44,032 nucleotides of DNA from Pseudomonas sp. (GCA_022448005.1 JAKUTK010000041.1:1-44032), one strand, 5' to 3'; counted from the first letter of the stretch, positions 23,752 through 32,502 are shown. Numbers and translations are program-made. Notes: generated by a model not told the origin, from the sequence alone.

Positions 23752-24408
23752 TCAGAACGTCATTTCCGGTACGTGATCCGGCACCACCAGCTCACCGGCA
23801 GTCTTGGCCACGATTTCCTCGACGCTCACACCCGGCGCGCGTTCCTTGAGGACAAAGGCGCCGTTCTCGATCTCCAGATAGGCCAGATCGGTCAGCACGC
23901 GCTTGATGCAGCCGGCGCCGGTCAGCGGCAGGGTGCACTTGGGCAGCAACTTGGACTCGCCATCCTTGGAGGCGTGCGTCATCAGTACGATGATGTTTTC
24001 GGCGCCCGCCACCAGGTCCATCGCGCCGCCCATGCCTTTGACCAGCTTGCCGGGAATCATCCAGGAGGCGATGTTGCCCTGTACGTCGACCTCGAAAGCG
24101 CCGAGCACGGTGAGGTCGATATGCCCGCCGCGAATCATCGCGAAGGATTCGGCGGAGTTGAAAATCGAGGCGCCGACGCGTGCGGTGACGGTCTGTTTGC
24201 CAGCATTGATCATGTCGGCATCGAGTTCTTCTTCTGTGGGAAAGGCGCCCATGCCGAGCAGGCCGTTCTCCGATTGCAGCATCACTTCCATGCCCTCGGG
24301 CACGTAGTTGGCAACCAGCGTCGGGATGCCGATGCCGAGGTTCACGTAGAAGCCGTCCTGCAGTTCGCGGGCGACGCGCTGGGCCATTTGTTCACGGGAA
24401 AGTGCCAT
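23752..24408 (-). CDS. dhcB: 3-oxoacid CoA-transferase subunit B (dehydrocarnitine/acetoacetate type)
   Basis: A 218-residue beta subunit of a family I CoA-transferase. The catalytic glutamate that forms the CoA thioester is E47 in the SENG motif (MLQSENGLLGMG). Other hallmarks are NLGIGIPTLVANYVP, GGHIDLTVLGAFEVD and KGMGGAMDLVAGA. It pairs with the alpha subunit encoded 24 bases upstream. The gene order LysR < > A-B-thiolase-transporter equals that of P. aeruginosa dhcR/dhcAB/atoB, where DhcAB activates dehydrocarnitine; related ScoAB/AtoDA enzymes use acetoacetate with succinyl-CoA or acetyl-CoA. The precise acid is therefore not certain. Confidence 0.92.
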   Translation of the reverse strand: MALSREQMAQRVARELQDGFYVNLGIGIPTLVANYVPEGMEVMLQSENGLLGMGAFPTEEELDADMINAGKQTVTARVGASIFNSAESFAMIRGGHIDLTVLGAFEVDVQGNIASWMIPGKLVKGMGGAMDLVAGAENIIVLMTHASKDGESKLLPKCTLPLTGAGCIKRVLTDLAYLEIENGAFVLKERAPGVSVEEIVAKTAGELVVPDHVPEMTF

Positions 24409-24419
24409 GGTCTGTTCCT

Positions 24420-24430
24420 CTTATTCTTTT
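24420..24430 (-). promoter_or_regulatory. Crc/Hfq-type motif before dhcB
   Basis: The minus strand reads AAAAGAATAAG directly next to the GAGGA ribosome binding region of dhcB, with a perfect AANAANAA. It lies in the 24-base gap between dhcA and dhcB. Function inferred. Confidence 0.4.
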
Positions 24431-24432
24431 AA

Positions 24433-25131
24433 TCAGGCGCGGACGGTGCGCTTTTCGATGCGCTTCTCGAAGGTGCCGCAGATGATGCGGTCGACGTAGA
24501 TGCCGGGCGTGTGAATCTGGGTGGGATCGATCTCGCCGGGCTCGACGATTTCCTCGACCTCGACCACCGTGATCTTTCCGGCGGCTGCCGCCAGCGGGTT
24601 GAAGTTCTGCGCGGTGTGACGGTAGATGACGTTACCGTAGCGGTCGGCCTTCCAGCCTTTGACGATGGCGAAGTCGCCGGTGATGGCGTGCTCAAGGATG
24701 TGTGGGCGGCCGTTGAATTCACGCACGTCCTTGCCATCGGCGATGGGGGTGCCGTATCCGGTGGCGGTGTAGAAGGCCGGAATGCCGCCGCCGCCGGCGC
24801 GCATTTTTTCAGCCAAGGTGCCCTGAGGCGTCAGTTCGACCTCCAGCTCGCCGTTGAGCAGCTGCTTTTCGAACAGCGCGTTTTCACCGACGTAGGAGGC
24901 GATCATCTTGCGGATTTGCCGATCCTCCAGCAGTACCCCGAGGCCGAACCCGTCGACGCCGCAGTTGTTGGAAACGACTGTCAGATCGCGGGTGCCCTTG
25001 CGCTTGATTTCGGCGATCAGGTTTTCAGGGATGCCGCAGAGACCGAAGCCACCGGCCAGAACGGTCATGCCGTCTTCGAGGCCTTCAAGTGCCTCGGCAT
25101 AGGAATTCACGCGCTTGTCGAAACCAGCCAT
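24433..25131 (-). CDS. dhcA: 3-oxoacid CoA-transferase subunit A (dehydrocarnitine/acetoacetate type)
   Basis: A 232-residue alpha subunit of a family I CoA-transferase, opening with [22 protein letters not shown]. The CoA-binding [13 protein letters not shown] segment and [14 protein letters not shown] are family hallmarks; [10 protein letters not shown] and TEYNTP-like [12 protein letters not shown] regions follow in the normal order. The length equals that of the Pseudomonas homologue. GGAAAGG lies upstream of ATG 25131. It is the first gene of the minus-strand operon, divergent from a LysR gene across 168 bases that contain an inverted repeat. An AACAACAAGAAGG run precedes its ribosome binding site. 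Confidence 0.92.
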   Translation of the reverse strand: MAGFDKRVNSYAEALEGLEDGMTVLAGGFGLCGIPENLIAEIKRKGTRDLTVVSNNCGVDGFGLGVLLEDRQIRKMIASYVGENALFEKQLLNGELEVELTPQGTLAEKMRAGGGGIPAFYTATGYGTPIADGKDVREFNGRPHILEHAITGDFAIVKGWKADRYGNVIYRHTAQNFNPLAAAAGKITVVEVEEIVEPGEIDPTQIHTPGIYVDRIICGTFEKRIEKRTVRA

Positions 25132-25139
25132 AAACCTTT

Positions 25140-25152
25140 CCTTCTTGTTGTT
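25140..25152 (-). promoter_or_regulatory. Crc/Hfq-type motif before dhcA
   Basis: The minus strand reads AACAACAAGAAGG overlapping the start of the ribosome binding site of dhcA, a long uninterrupted AAN run. This is the best such site in the operon and would repress the first gene when preferred carbon is present. Function inferred. Confidence 0.6.
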
Positions 25153-25207
25153 GGAGACCTGATCGTGAGTGATAACGGGGTCGTGGCTTGAGTCTTCCCC
25201 TGATGAG

Positions 25208-25253
25208 TCGATTTGTTAAGTTGATTTTTAAGAGCTATTAATTGATAAATCGA
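25208..25253. promoter_or_regulatory. Inverted repeat between dhcA and its LysR gene
   Basis: TCGATTTGTTAA (25208-25219) and TTGATAAATCGA (25242-25253) match at 10 of 12 positions as an inverted repeat. A further half-site, TATCGATTA, lies 9 bases further on. The spacing and A+T-rich centre suit a LysR activator binding region with several half-sites. Assignment to the adjacent LysR protein is inference. Confidence 0.45.
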
Positions 25254-25299
25254 AACAACCTATCGATTACTGCAACCCCGTTGCTCCTGGACGCTGCTG

Positions 25300-26199
25300 A
25301 TGACCGTCAAACAACTTCGCGCATTCCTGGCTGTGGCGCACACCTTGAGTTTTGCCCAGGCCTGCGAGCGTCTGCATCTGTCGCAGTCGGCGCTGAGCCT
25401 GACCATCAAGGCGCTTGAGGACGGCCTGGGAGGGCGGTTGTTCAGCCGCACCACGCGTGCCGTCAGCCTTACCCCTGAAGGCGAAGCGCTGCTGCCGCTG
25501 GCGCGTCGCTTGCTGGCCGATTGGGATAATGCCGAGGATGAGCTGCGTCAGCGGTTTACGCTGCGACAGGGCCGGGTGGTTCTGGCCTCGATGCCGTCCT
25601 TTGCCGGCAACCTGCTGCCGGCGGTCCTGCGAACCTTTCGCGACCGTTACCCCTCAATCAGCGTCACCGTGCATGACGTGATCAACGAGCAGGTGATGGA
25701 GATGGTCCGTGACCGCCTGGTGGAAATCGGCATTGCCTTCGAGCCCGAGCCCAGCACACCGCTGACCTTCACGCCGCTGTACACCGACCGCTTCGTGGCG
25801 GTGGTGCCGGCTGACTCGATGTTGGCGAGCCAGACGGAAGTGAGTTGGGACGCCTTGCTGGAATATCCCTTCATTACCCTTCAGCGCCCCTCGACGGTGC
25901 GCGTCATGCTTGAAGACCACCTGCGCCCGCGGGGCCGTCAGTTACCGGTGCAGTTCGAGAGTCACCAGCTGGCAACGGTGGGGCGCATGGTGGGCAGTGG
26001 TCTGGGTGTCAGTGCCGTACCGGCGCTTTGTCGTCAGCAGATGCTGGAGCTCGGTGCGTGCTGTGTTGCACTGACCTATCCGGTGATCGAGAAACCTGTG
26101 GGCATCCTGACCAAGCCCGGTCACGAACTCTCGGTGGCGGCGCAGGCGATTGCAGACACCTTGCGCGCAGAAACGAGCTACCCATACGGTCCTGCCTGA
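25300..26199 (+). CDS. dhcR: LysR-family regulator, DhcR-like
   Basis: A 299-residue LysR-type regulator, divergent from the CoA-transferase operon. The N-terminal winged helix-turn-helix (about 1-60) reads KQLRAFLAVAHTLSFAQA then LSQSALSLTIKALE; the effector-binding domain (about 88-295) begins with GRVVLASMPSFAGNLLPAVL. In P. aeruginosa the LysR protein DhcR sits in the same place and activates dhcAB-atoB. The intergenic inverted repeat is a likely target. The symbol rests on position and family; the inducer cannot be read from the sequence. Confidence 0.85.
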   Translation: MTVKQLRAFLAVAHTLSFAQACERLHLSQSALSLTIKALEDGLGGRLFSRTTRAVSLTPEGEALLPLARRLLADWDNAEDELRQRFTLRQGRVVLASMPSFAGNLLPAVLRTFRDRYPSISVTVHDVINEQVMEMVRDRLVEIGIAFEPEPSTPLTFTPLYTDRFVAVVPADSMLASQTEVSWDALLEYPFITLQRPSTVRVMLEDHLRPRGRQLPVQFESHQLATVGRMVGSGLGVSAVPALCRQQMLELGACCVALTYPVIEKPVGILTKPGHELSVAAQAIADTLRAETSYPYGPA

Positions 26200-26373
26200 A
26201 CTCGGCCATTGGCATCGCCCGAAAGGGTTCGGTAACCGGCCGTCCAGTGGCCGGTGGCCGAACTCTTGTGTTGCGCGAATGCCTATGCTGTTGGAAGCCG
26301 ACCGCCTGCGCATTTCCGTTTGCGGCCAGCGCTGGTCATAATCCCGACTAAATCACTCGATCAGAGGTTGTGC

Positions 26374-28302
26374 ATGCCAGGAGTTGCCTCGTCGAACACG
26401 CCCATGACAGTGGATGATCGATATCGCCTGCTGGTTGATGCGGTGACCGACTACGCCATCTACATGCTTGATGTCGATGGCCGGATCGTCAGCTGGAACG
26501 CCGGCGCGAAGCGCTTCAAGGGCTACGAAGAGGCCGAGATCATCGGCGAGCACTTCTCTCGCTTTTATACGGCGGAAGACCGCGCGGCCGGCATGCCGCA
26601 GCGAACCCTGGACCAAGCGGCGAGTGGGCGTTTCGAGGGCGAGGGCTGGCGGATGCGCAAAGATGGCTCGCGCTTCTGGTGCCATGTGGTGGTCGACCCG
26701 ATCCGCTCGCCGGATGGCAGCCTGATTGGTTTTGCCAAGATCACCCGCGACCTCACCGAGCGCAAGCTGGCCGAAGAGTCGCTGAAACAGAGCGAACAGC
26801 AGTTTCGGCTACTGGTGCAGAGCGTCACCGACTATGCCATCTACATGCTGGACCCGACCGGCGTCGTCACCAACTGGAATGCCGGTGCGCAACGCATCAA
26901 GGGTTATCAGCCCGAGGAAATCATCGGCCAGCACTATTCCCTGTTCTTCACCGAGGAGGATCGGCAGAAAGGCACGCCGCAGCGTGGCTTGGCCACGGCG
27001 TTGCGCGATGGCCGATTCGAAAGCCAGGGTTGGCGCGTCCGCAAGGACGGCTCGCGGTTCTGGGCGAACGTGGTGGTCGACCCGATTCGCAGCGACACCG
27101 GCGCGTTGGTGGGATTCGCCAAGGTCACGCGCGATATCACCGACAGTGTCGAGGCCCAGCGTGCGCTGGAAGACGCGCGCGAGGCGCTATTCCAGGCGCA
27201 GAAGATGGAGTCGCTCGGCAGGCTGACCGGCGGTATCGCTCATGATTTCAATAACCTGCTGATGGCGGTGGTCGGCGGGCTGGAGATCGTACGCCGGCGG
27301 GTTGACGACGACCCGAGAATCGTTCCTTTGCTAGACAACGCCATTCACGGCGCCCAGCGCGGTATATCGCTGTCCCAGCGCATGCTGGCCTACGCGCGGC
27401 GCCAGGAGCTGCATCTCGAGCTGGTTGATCTCTGCGCGCTGGTGCGCGGTATGGCGGATCTGCTCAGACAGTCGCTTGGCCCATGGATCGCAATCGAAAC
27501 GCGCTTTCCAATTTCACTCAAGCCCGTCCTGGCGGATGCCAACCAGGTCGAGCTGGCACTACTGAACCTGGCGGTCAACGCACGGGACGCCATGCCCAAC
27601 GGCGGCACCGTCATCATCACTGCGCGCGAACACCAGCTGGATACAAAGGACGGTTCGTTGGAGCCGGGCGACTACGTGTGCCTGTCGCTGACCGACGAAG
27701 GCTCGGGGATGGACGAGGTAACGCTTGCACAGGCAATGGAGCCGTTCTTCACCACCAAGGGCGTTGGCAAGGGCACCGGGCTCGGCCTCTCGATGGTTCA
27801 CGGTTTGGCCGCTCAATCGGGCGGGCGCCTGTTGCTCAAGAGTGAGAAGGGCAGCGGCACGACTGCCGAGTTGTGGTTGCCTCTGGCGATCAGTGCGCCG
27901 GTGCTGGCCGAAACCGACAGCGTCCAGCAGCCGGAGCCACAGTGCCTCATGGCGCTGAAAGTGCTGGCGGTCGATGACGACCCGCTGGTGTTGATGACGA
28001 CCGCTGCAATGCTCGAAGAGCTTGGCTGCGAGGTGATAGAGGCGGCGTCGGCCGAGCAAGCGCTGGAGGTACTGACGCAACAGAGCATCGATCTGGTGTT
28101 GACCGATCAGGCCATGCCGCAGATGACCGGTGCTCAGCTGGCCTACCTCATACAGCAGCGGTATCCGCACCTGCCGGTTATCCTCGCCACCGGCTACACC
28201 GATAAGCTTGGCGGGCAGGCCGGCAGTCTTCCCAGGCTCGGCAAGCCATTCGACATGGACGCCCTGGCCGAGAAAATCACAGCGGTCATGAGCCAGCTCT
28301 GA
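26374..28302 (+). CDS. Soluble PAS-PAS hybrid histidine kinase with receiver
   Basis: A 642-residue cytoplasmic hybrid kinase without transmembrane segments. ATG 26374 was chosen for AGAGG 6 bases upstream; the frame is open further left but lacks a ribosome binding site. Two PAS domains (about 15-130 and 145-265) are close duplicates: VTDYAIYMLD, WNAGA, RKDGSRFW and VVVDPIRS occur in both. Then come HisKA (H290 in LTGGIAHDFNNLL), HATPase (NLAVNARDAMPNGG, DEGSGMD, GTGLGLSMVHG) and a C-terminal receiver (about 528-640) with D578 in VLTDQAMPQMTG and the lysine in RLGKPF. No partner regulator or phosphotransfer gene is adjacent, so it is an orphan. Similar soluble PAS kinases sense redox or light-like cues; the signal here is unknown. 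Confidence 0.9.
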   Translation: MPGVASSNTPMTVDDRYRLLVDAVTDYAIYMLDVDGRIVSWNAGAKRFKGYEEAEIIGEHFSRFYTAEDRAAGMPQRTLDQAASGRFEGEGWRMRKDGSRFWCHVVVDPIRSPDGSLIGFAKITRDLTERKLAEESLKQSEQQFRLLVQSVTDYAIYMLDPTGVVTNWNAGAQRIKGYQPEEIIGQHYSLFFTEEDRQKGTPQRGLATALRDGRFESQGWRVRKDGSRFWANVVVDPIRSDTGALVGFAKVTRDITDSVEAQRALEDAREALFQAQKMESLGRLTGGIAHDFNNLLMAVVGGLEIVRRRVDDDPRIVPLLDNAIHGAQRGISLSQRMLAYARRQELHLELVDLCALVRGMADLLRQSLGPWIAIETRFPISLKPVLADANQVELALLNLAVNARDAMPNGGTVIITAREHQLDTKDGSLEPGDYVCLSLTDEGSGMDEVTLAQAMEPFFTTKGVGKGTGLGLSMVHGLAAQSGGRLLLKSEKGSGTTAELWLPLAISAPVLAETDSVQQPEPQCLMALKVLAVDDDPLVLMTTAAMLEELGCEVIEAASAEQALEVLTQQSIDLVLTDQAMPQMTGAQLAYLIQQRYPHLPVILATGYTDKLGGQAGSLPRLGKPFDMDALAEKITAVMSQL

Positions 28303-28408
28303 CGGCTGGCTCCGCTCGACAATCCTTCAACGAAGGACGCGATAAGAACCGTCCGATCTTCAACTATAGCTGGCAACAGCAGTAACCTAGTCAGCGTCTA
28401 ACGGCTCT

Positions 28409-28438
28409 GCGATTATCGAACGCCAGTACGATAATCGC
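28409..28438. promoter_or_regulatory. Palindromic pair of PcaR-type boxes before pcaR
   Basis: GCGATTATCGAAC (28409-28421), 4 bases, then GTACGATAATCGC (28426-28438): a 13-4-13 inverted repeat with one mismatch. Each arm contains the CGATAATCGC core known for PcaR sites at pca promoters in P. putida. It ends 27 bases before the pcaR start, suggesting autoregulation. Confidence 0.7.
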
Positions 28439-28465
28439 CCATCGCTTTAGCCAAGGACGCCTGCC

Positions 28466-29308
28466 ATGAATGACGAATCCCGCCCCAGTCTTGCTCCGAT
28501 GGCGCCGGCCATCATCGCGTCGCCGGCCAAACGCATCGAAGCGCTGACCGGCGATCCCAATTTCATGACCTCGCTGGCGCGCGGGCTGGCGGTGATACAT
28601 GCGTTTCAGGAGCGCAAGCGCCACCTGACCATTGCCCAGATCAGCCACCGCACAGAAATCCCCCGGGCCGCGGTGCGGCGTTGCCTGCACACGCTGATCA
28701 AGCTGGGCTACGCCACGACTGACGGGCGCACCTATTCGCTGCTGCCCAAGGTGCTGACCCTCGGCCATGCCTATCTGTCCTCAACGCCGCTGGCGGTCAC
28801 CGCGCAGCCGATCCTCGACCGTCTGAGCGATCAACTCCACGAAGCCTGTTCGATGGCAACGCTGGAAGGCGATGAAGTCCTCTACGTGGCGCGTTCTGCC
28901 ACGCCACAGCGGCTGATTTCGGTCGATCTCAGTGTCGGCAGCCGGCTGCCGGCGTACTGCACCTCTATGGGCCGCATTCTGCTGGCGGCACTGGATGATG
29001 CGGCGCTGGACGACTATCTGGAACATGCCAATCTGCAGATCAAGACCAGCCGTACGCTGCACACGCCCGAGGCCATCCGTGGCTCGATAGCCGAGATACG
29101 ACAAAAGGGCTGGGTGATCATTGACCAGGAGTTGGAAGTCGGCCTGCGGTCGCTGGCCGTGCCGCTCAAGGATTCTGCGGGCCAAGTGCTGGCCGCGCTT
29201 AACGTCGGCACCCACGCCAGCCGCATGACCAAGCAGGAGCTAGAGACACGCTTCCTGCCGGTGTTGCTGGAGGCGAGTCAGGAGCTGAGTACCCGTCTGT
29301 TCCACTGA
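28466..29308 (+). CDS. pcaR: IclR-family pca regulator
   Basis: A 280-residue IclR-type regulator; ATG 28466 has AAGGA 8 bases upstream. The extended N-terminus (about 1-32) precedes the typical PcaR-type segment FMTSLARGLAVIHAFQE and a winged helix-turn-helix (about 35-90, with LTIAQISHRTEIPRAAVRRC). The effector domain (about 100-278) includes SVGSRLPAYCTSMGRILLAAL, the usual IclR effector signature. In P. putida PcaR activates pca operons with beta-ketoadipate as inducer. It is followed by pcaIJF, and PcaR-type boxes lie both upstream of itself and upstream of pcaI, which strongly supports the name. Confidence 0.93.
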   Translation: MNDESRPSLAPMAPAIIASPAKRIEALTGDPNFMTSLARGLAVIHAFQERKRHLTIAQISHRTEIPRAAVRRCLHTLIKLGYATTDGRTYSLLPKVLTLGHAYLSSTPLAVTAQPILDRLSDQLHEACSMATLEGDEVLYVARSATPQRLISVDLSVGSRLPAYCTSMGRILLAALDDAALDDYLEHANLQIKTSRTLHTPEAIRGSIAEIRQKGWVIIDQELEVGLRSLAVPLKDSAGQVLAALNVGTHASRMTKQELETRFLPVLLEASQELSTRLFH

Positions 29309-29383
29309 TGCTGCAGCCGTTATCCGAATACTGCGGATGGCGAGGGCACCCTGTCTTGGTCGGACCGAGGTGCTGAGGTTAGT

Positions 29384-29418
29384 GTTCGGTAATCGCACAG
29401 CTAATCGATTATCGGATT
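29384..29418. promoter_or_regulatory. PcaR-type boxes upstream of pcaI
   Basis: GTTCGGTAATCGCAC (29384-29398) differs at one base from the PcaR box GTTCGATAATCGCAC as I recall it, and AATCGATTATCGGATT (29403-29418) carries the same core on the other strand. They lie about 80-110 bases upstream of the pcaI start. No clear sigma-70 elements can be picked without transcript data. Confidence 0.65.
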
Positions 29419-29494
29419 GTCCCGGCGGGGCTCGATGGGTAGTGTGGATTGCAAGCGCATCACGCGCATTTCGCTATTTACACGAGACTGACCC

Positions 29495-30364
29495 ATGGCC
29501 GACCTCCTTTCCCTTCGCGAAGCAGTGGATTGCTTCGTCAGCAACGGTGACACCGTTGCGCTTGAAGGCTTCACGCATCTGATTCCCACCGCCGCCGCCC
29601 ATGAACTCATCCGTCAGGACAAGAAGGACCTGACCCTGGTTCGGATGACCCCCGACCTGGTCTATGACCTACTGATCGGCGCGGGATGTGCGAAGAAGCT
29701 GGTGTTCTCCTGGGGTGGCAATCCGGGTGTGGGTTCCTTGCATCGCCTGCGTGATGCGGTGGAAAAGCAGTGGCCGCAGCCGCTGGAAATCGAAGAGCAC
29801 AGCCATGCCGATCTGGCCAACGCCTACGTTGCCGGTGCGTCCGGACTGCCGTTTGCCGTCCTGCGCGCCTACCTCGGTTCCGATTTGCCGAAGGTCAATC
29901 CGATGATCAAGTTCATCGACTGCCCGTTCACCGGCGAAACCCTGGCTGCAGTTCCCAGCGTGCGTCCGGATGTCACCGTGATTCACGCGCAGAAGGCCGA
30001 TCGCAAGGGCAACGTGCTGATCGCCGGCATTCTGGGTGTGCAGAAGGAAGCAGCGCTGGCGGCCAAGCGCTGCATCGTCACCGTAGAGGAAATCGTCGAT
30101 GACCTGCAGGCACCGATGAATGCCTGCGTGTTGCCGACCTGGGCGCTGAGCGCCGTGTGTCTGGTACCGGGAGGGGCGCATCCGTCCTACGCGTATGGCT
30201 ACTACGAGCGCGACAACCGCTTCTATCAGCAGTGGGACCCGATTGCCCGCGACCGCGATACCTTCACCGCCTGGATTGATGAGTTCATTCGCGGTACCGA
30301 AGATTTCTCCGCCTTTCAAGAAAAGATAGGGGCCAAGCTGGCCGCGCAGCAGGAGGCCAAGTGA
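29495..30364 (+). CDS. pcaI: 3-oxoadipate CoA-transferase subunit A
   Basis: A 289-residue alpha subunit, with pcaJ, that moves CoA from succinyl-CoA to beta-ketoadipate. Segments such as VALEGFTHLIPTAAAHELIR, VFSWGGNPGVGSLHR and PYAYGYY-like SYAYGYYERDN match the longer GctA/CatI-type subfamily (about 280-290 residues) rather than the 230-residue PcaI of P. putida. The ribosome binding site is weak. The stop codon overlaps the pcaJ start by one base. Operon with pcaJ and pcaF, downstream of PcaR-type boxes. The reaction is inferred from family and from the operon. Confidence 0.92.
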   Translation: MADLLSLREAVDCFVSNGDTVALEGFTHLIPTAAAHELIRQDKKDLTLVRMTPDLVYDLLIGAGCAKKLVFSWGGNPGVGSLHRLRDAVEKQWPQPLEIEEHSHADLANAYVAGASGLPFAVLRAYLGSDLPKVNPMIKFIDCPFTGETLAAVPSVRPDVTVIHAQKADRKGNVLIAGILGVQKEAALAAKRCIVTVEEIVDDLQAPMNACVLPTWALSAVCLVPGGAHPSYAYGYYERDNRFYQQWDPIARDRDTFTAWIDEFIRGTEDFSAFQEKIGAKLAAQQEAK

Positions 30365-31158
30365 TGAGCGCTCACGCCAATGACTACAGCACCAACGAAA
30401 TGATGACGGTCGCCGCCTCCCGCCGGCTCGGTGATGGCAGCGTCTGCTTTGTCGGCATCGGCCTGCCGTCCAAAGCCGCCAACCTGGCGCGCCTGACTCA
30501 CGCACCGGAGGTGGTACTGATCTACGAATCCGGCCCCATTGGCGCCAAGCCCTCGGTGCTGCCGCTATCCATCGGTGACGGTGAACTGGCCGAGACCGCC
30601 GACACTGTGGTGCCCACCGCGGAGATCTTCCGCTACTGGCTGCAAGGTGGCCGCATCGACGTCGGCTTTCTCGGCGCGGCGCAGGTCGACAAATACGGCA
30701 ACATCAACACCACGGTGATCGGTGACTATCACCAACCGAAAGTTCGCTTGCCAGGGGCAGGCGGGGCGCCGGAAATTGCCGGGTCGGCCAAGCAGGTGCT
30801 GATCATTCTCAAGCAGTCGCATCGCACCTTTGTCGACAAGCTGGCGTTCATCACTTCGGTCGGTTTTGGCGAGGGCGGTGATCATCGCAAACAGCTCGGG
30901 CTGCCGGGCAATGGGCCGCTGGGAATCATCACTGACCTGTGCATCATGGAGCCCGAAGCCGGGTCCAACGAATTCGTGGTGACCTCGCTGCACCCGGGCG
31001 TGACCCGTGAACAGGTAATCGAGAACACCGGCTGGGCCATCCGTTTCGCCGATCAGCTGAGCGAAACCGAGGCGCCGACCACTACTGAACTGGAGGCCCT
31101 GCGTGCCCTTGAGGCCCGCACCGCCGCCGCCCACGGACAAGCTGGAGGTGACGAGTGA
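30364..31158 (+). CDS. pcaJ: 3-oxoadipate CoA-transferase subunit B
   Basis: A 264-residue beta subunit. ATG 30364 was chosen because AGGAGG ends 7 bases upstream; a GTG immediately before it is in frame but less well placed. The catalytic glutamate is E55 in [12 protein letters not shown], equivalent to E54 of the glutaconate CoA-transferase beta subunit, so this belongs to the GctB-like branch and not the SENG branch of dhc[22 protein letters not shown] is also characteristic. The start overlaps the pcaI stop and its end overlaps the pcaF start by four bases, giving a tightly coupled operon. Confidence 0.93.
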   Translation: MSAHANDYSTNEMMTVAASRRLGDGSVCFVGIGLPSKAANLARLTHAPEVVLIYESGPIGAKPSVLPLSIGDGELAETADTVVPTAEIFRYWLQGGRIDVGFLGAAQVDKYGNINTTVIGDYHQPKVRLPGAGGAPEIAGSAKQVLIILKQSHRTFVDKLAFITSVGFGEGGDHRKQLGLPGNGPLGIITDLCIMEPEAGSNEFVVTSLHPGVTREQVIENTGWAIRFADQLSETEAPTTTELEALRALEARTAAAHGQAGGDE

Positions 31159-32360
31159 CACGCGAAGTCTATATCTGCGATGCAGTACGCACGCCCATTG
31201 GCCGCTTCGGCGGTGCGCTTGCTACCGTGCGAACCGATGATCTGGCCGCCACGCCGATCAAGGCACTGCTCGAGCGCAACCCCGGGCTCGACCCGGCGGC
31301 GGTTGAAGAAGTCTTCATGGGCAGCGCCAACCAGGCGGGTGAGGACAACCGTAACGTCGCGCGTATGGCCGCGCTCTTGGCCGGCCTGCCGGAAACCGTA
31401 CCGGGCATGACACTCAATCGCCTCTGTGCGTCGGGCATGGATGCCGTGGGCAGCGCCTTTCGCGCCATTGCCTGCGGTGAAATGGAGCTGGCCATTGCCG
31501 GCGGCGTCGAGTCCATGACCCGAGCGCCGTACGTGATGGGCAAGGCCGATACCGCTTTTGGCCGCACCCAGAAGATCGAGGACACCACCATCGGCTGGCG
31601 CTTCATCAACCCGAAAATGAAGGAGATGTACGGCGTAGACGCCATGCCGCAGACCGCCGACAACGTGGCCGAAGAGCACCAGATCAGCCGTGAGGACCAG
31701 GACGCCTTCGCGCTGCGCAGTCAGCAACGTACTGGCAAGGCGCAGGCGGCCGGGTTCTTCGCCGAGGAAATCGTCCCGGTGGTGATCAAGGGCCGTAAGG
31801 GCGACACCGTCGTGGATAGCGACGAGCATCCGCGTCCGGACACCACCTCCGAAGCGCTGGCCAAGCTCAAGCCGGTCAACGGGCCGGACAAGACGGTCAC
31901 CGCCGGTAACGCTTCGGGTGTCAACGACGGCGCGGCGGCGATGATTCTTGCAAGCGCCGAAGCGGTAAAGAAGTACGGACTCAAGCCTCGCGCCAAAGTG
32001 CTCGGCATGGCCAGCGCCGGCGTGGCGCCTCGGGTCATGGGCTACGGTCCGGTACCGGCAGTGCGCAAGCTGTGCGAGCGGTTGAATCTGGCCGTGAGCG
32101 ACTTCGATGTGATCGAACTCAACGAAGCCTTCGCCGCTCAGGCGCTGGCGGTGACGCGTGACCTGGGGCTGGAAGATGACAGCCCGAAGGTCAACCCGCA
32201 GGGCGGCGCCATTGCCCTTGGCCACCCACTCGGCATGAGCGGTGCCAGGCTGGTACTGACGACCGTGCATGCGCTGGAAAAGAACGGCGGCAAGTTGGGG
32301 CTGGCGACCATGTGTGTGGGGGTAGGGCAGGGCCTGGCGTTAGCAGTTGAGAAAGTCTAA
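31155..32360 (+). CDS. pcaF: 3-oxoadipyl-CoA thiolase
   Basis: A 401-residue thiolase that splits beta-ketoadipyl-CoA into succinyl-CoA and acetyl-CoA. GTG 31155 has GGAGG 6 bases upstream and overlaps the pcaJ stop. Catalytic residues are C91 in [12 protein letters not shown]357 in [14 protein letters not shown] and C387 in CVGVGQG. The internal segment [17 protein letters not shown] [13 protein letters not shown] and the 400-residue length are typical for PcaF/PaaJ rather than AtoB (393 residues at 22.5-23.7 kb). The operon position after pcaIJ fixes the role. A REP-like hairpin and a 10-bp tandem repeat separate it from pcaD. Confidence 0.95.
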   Translation: MTREVYICDAVRTPIGRFGGALATVRTDDLAATPIKALLERNPGLDPAAVEEVFMGSANQAGEDNRNVARMAALLAGLPETVPGMTLNRLCASGMDAVGSAFRAIACGEMELAIAGGVESMTRAPYVMGKADTAFGRTQKIEDTTIGWRFINPKMKEMYGVDAMPQTADNVAEEHQISREDQDAFALRSQQRTGKAQAAGFFAEEIVPVVIKGRKGDTVVDSDEHPRPDTTSEALAKLKPVNGPDKTVTAGNASGVNDGAAAMILASAEAVKKYGLKPRAKVLGMASAGVAPRVMGYGPVPAVRKLCERLNLAVSDFDVIELNEAFAAQALAVTRDLGLEDDSPKVNPQGGAIALGHPLGMSGARLVLTTVHALEKNGGKLGLATMCVGVGQGLALAVEKV

Positions 32361-32372
32361 GAGGCGCGCCGT

Positions 32373-32390
32373 GGTGGGCTGAAGCCCACC
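32373..32390. repeat. REP-like hairpin after pcaF
   Basis: GGTGGGCT-GA-AGCCCACC is a perfect 8-bp inverted repeat starting 13 bases after the pcaF stop. A related GATGGGCTTCGCG segment follows at about 32422, so this may be a REP pair. No T-run follows, so readthrough to pcaD remains possible. Confidence 0.6.
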
Positions 32391-32472
32391 GTTGTGACCG
32401 CCATGGCGGCATATGGCCTTTGATGGGCTTCGCGCCATGATGAATGACTCATTGCGGCACGCCACAAGCCCA

Positions 32473-32502
32473 TCGTTTTCGCTCGTTTTCGCTCGTTTTC
32501 GG
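32473..32502. repeat. Three tandem 10-bp repeats before pcaD
   Basis: TCGTTTTCGC occurs three times back to back (the last ending GGC), 35 bases upstream of pcaD. The period of 10 bp places each copy on the same face of the helix. It could be a binding array, a bent promoter element or a slippage product. Confidence 0.75.

Noticed and set aside
23599..24432. Plus-strand frame opposite dhcB and the start of atoB
   Set aside because: Antisense across two well-supported genes and the REP element; no family features.
31053..32270. Long minus-strand frame opposite pcaF
   Set aside because: Antisense to a clear thiolase with complete catalytic residues; the text is His/Arg/Gly-rich and looks non-protein.
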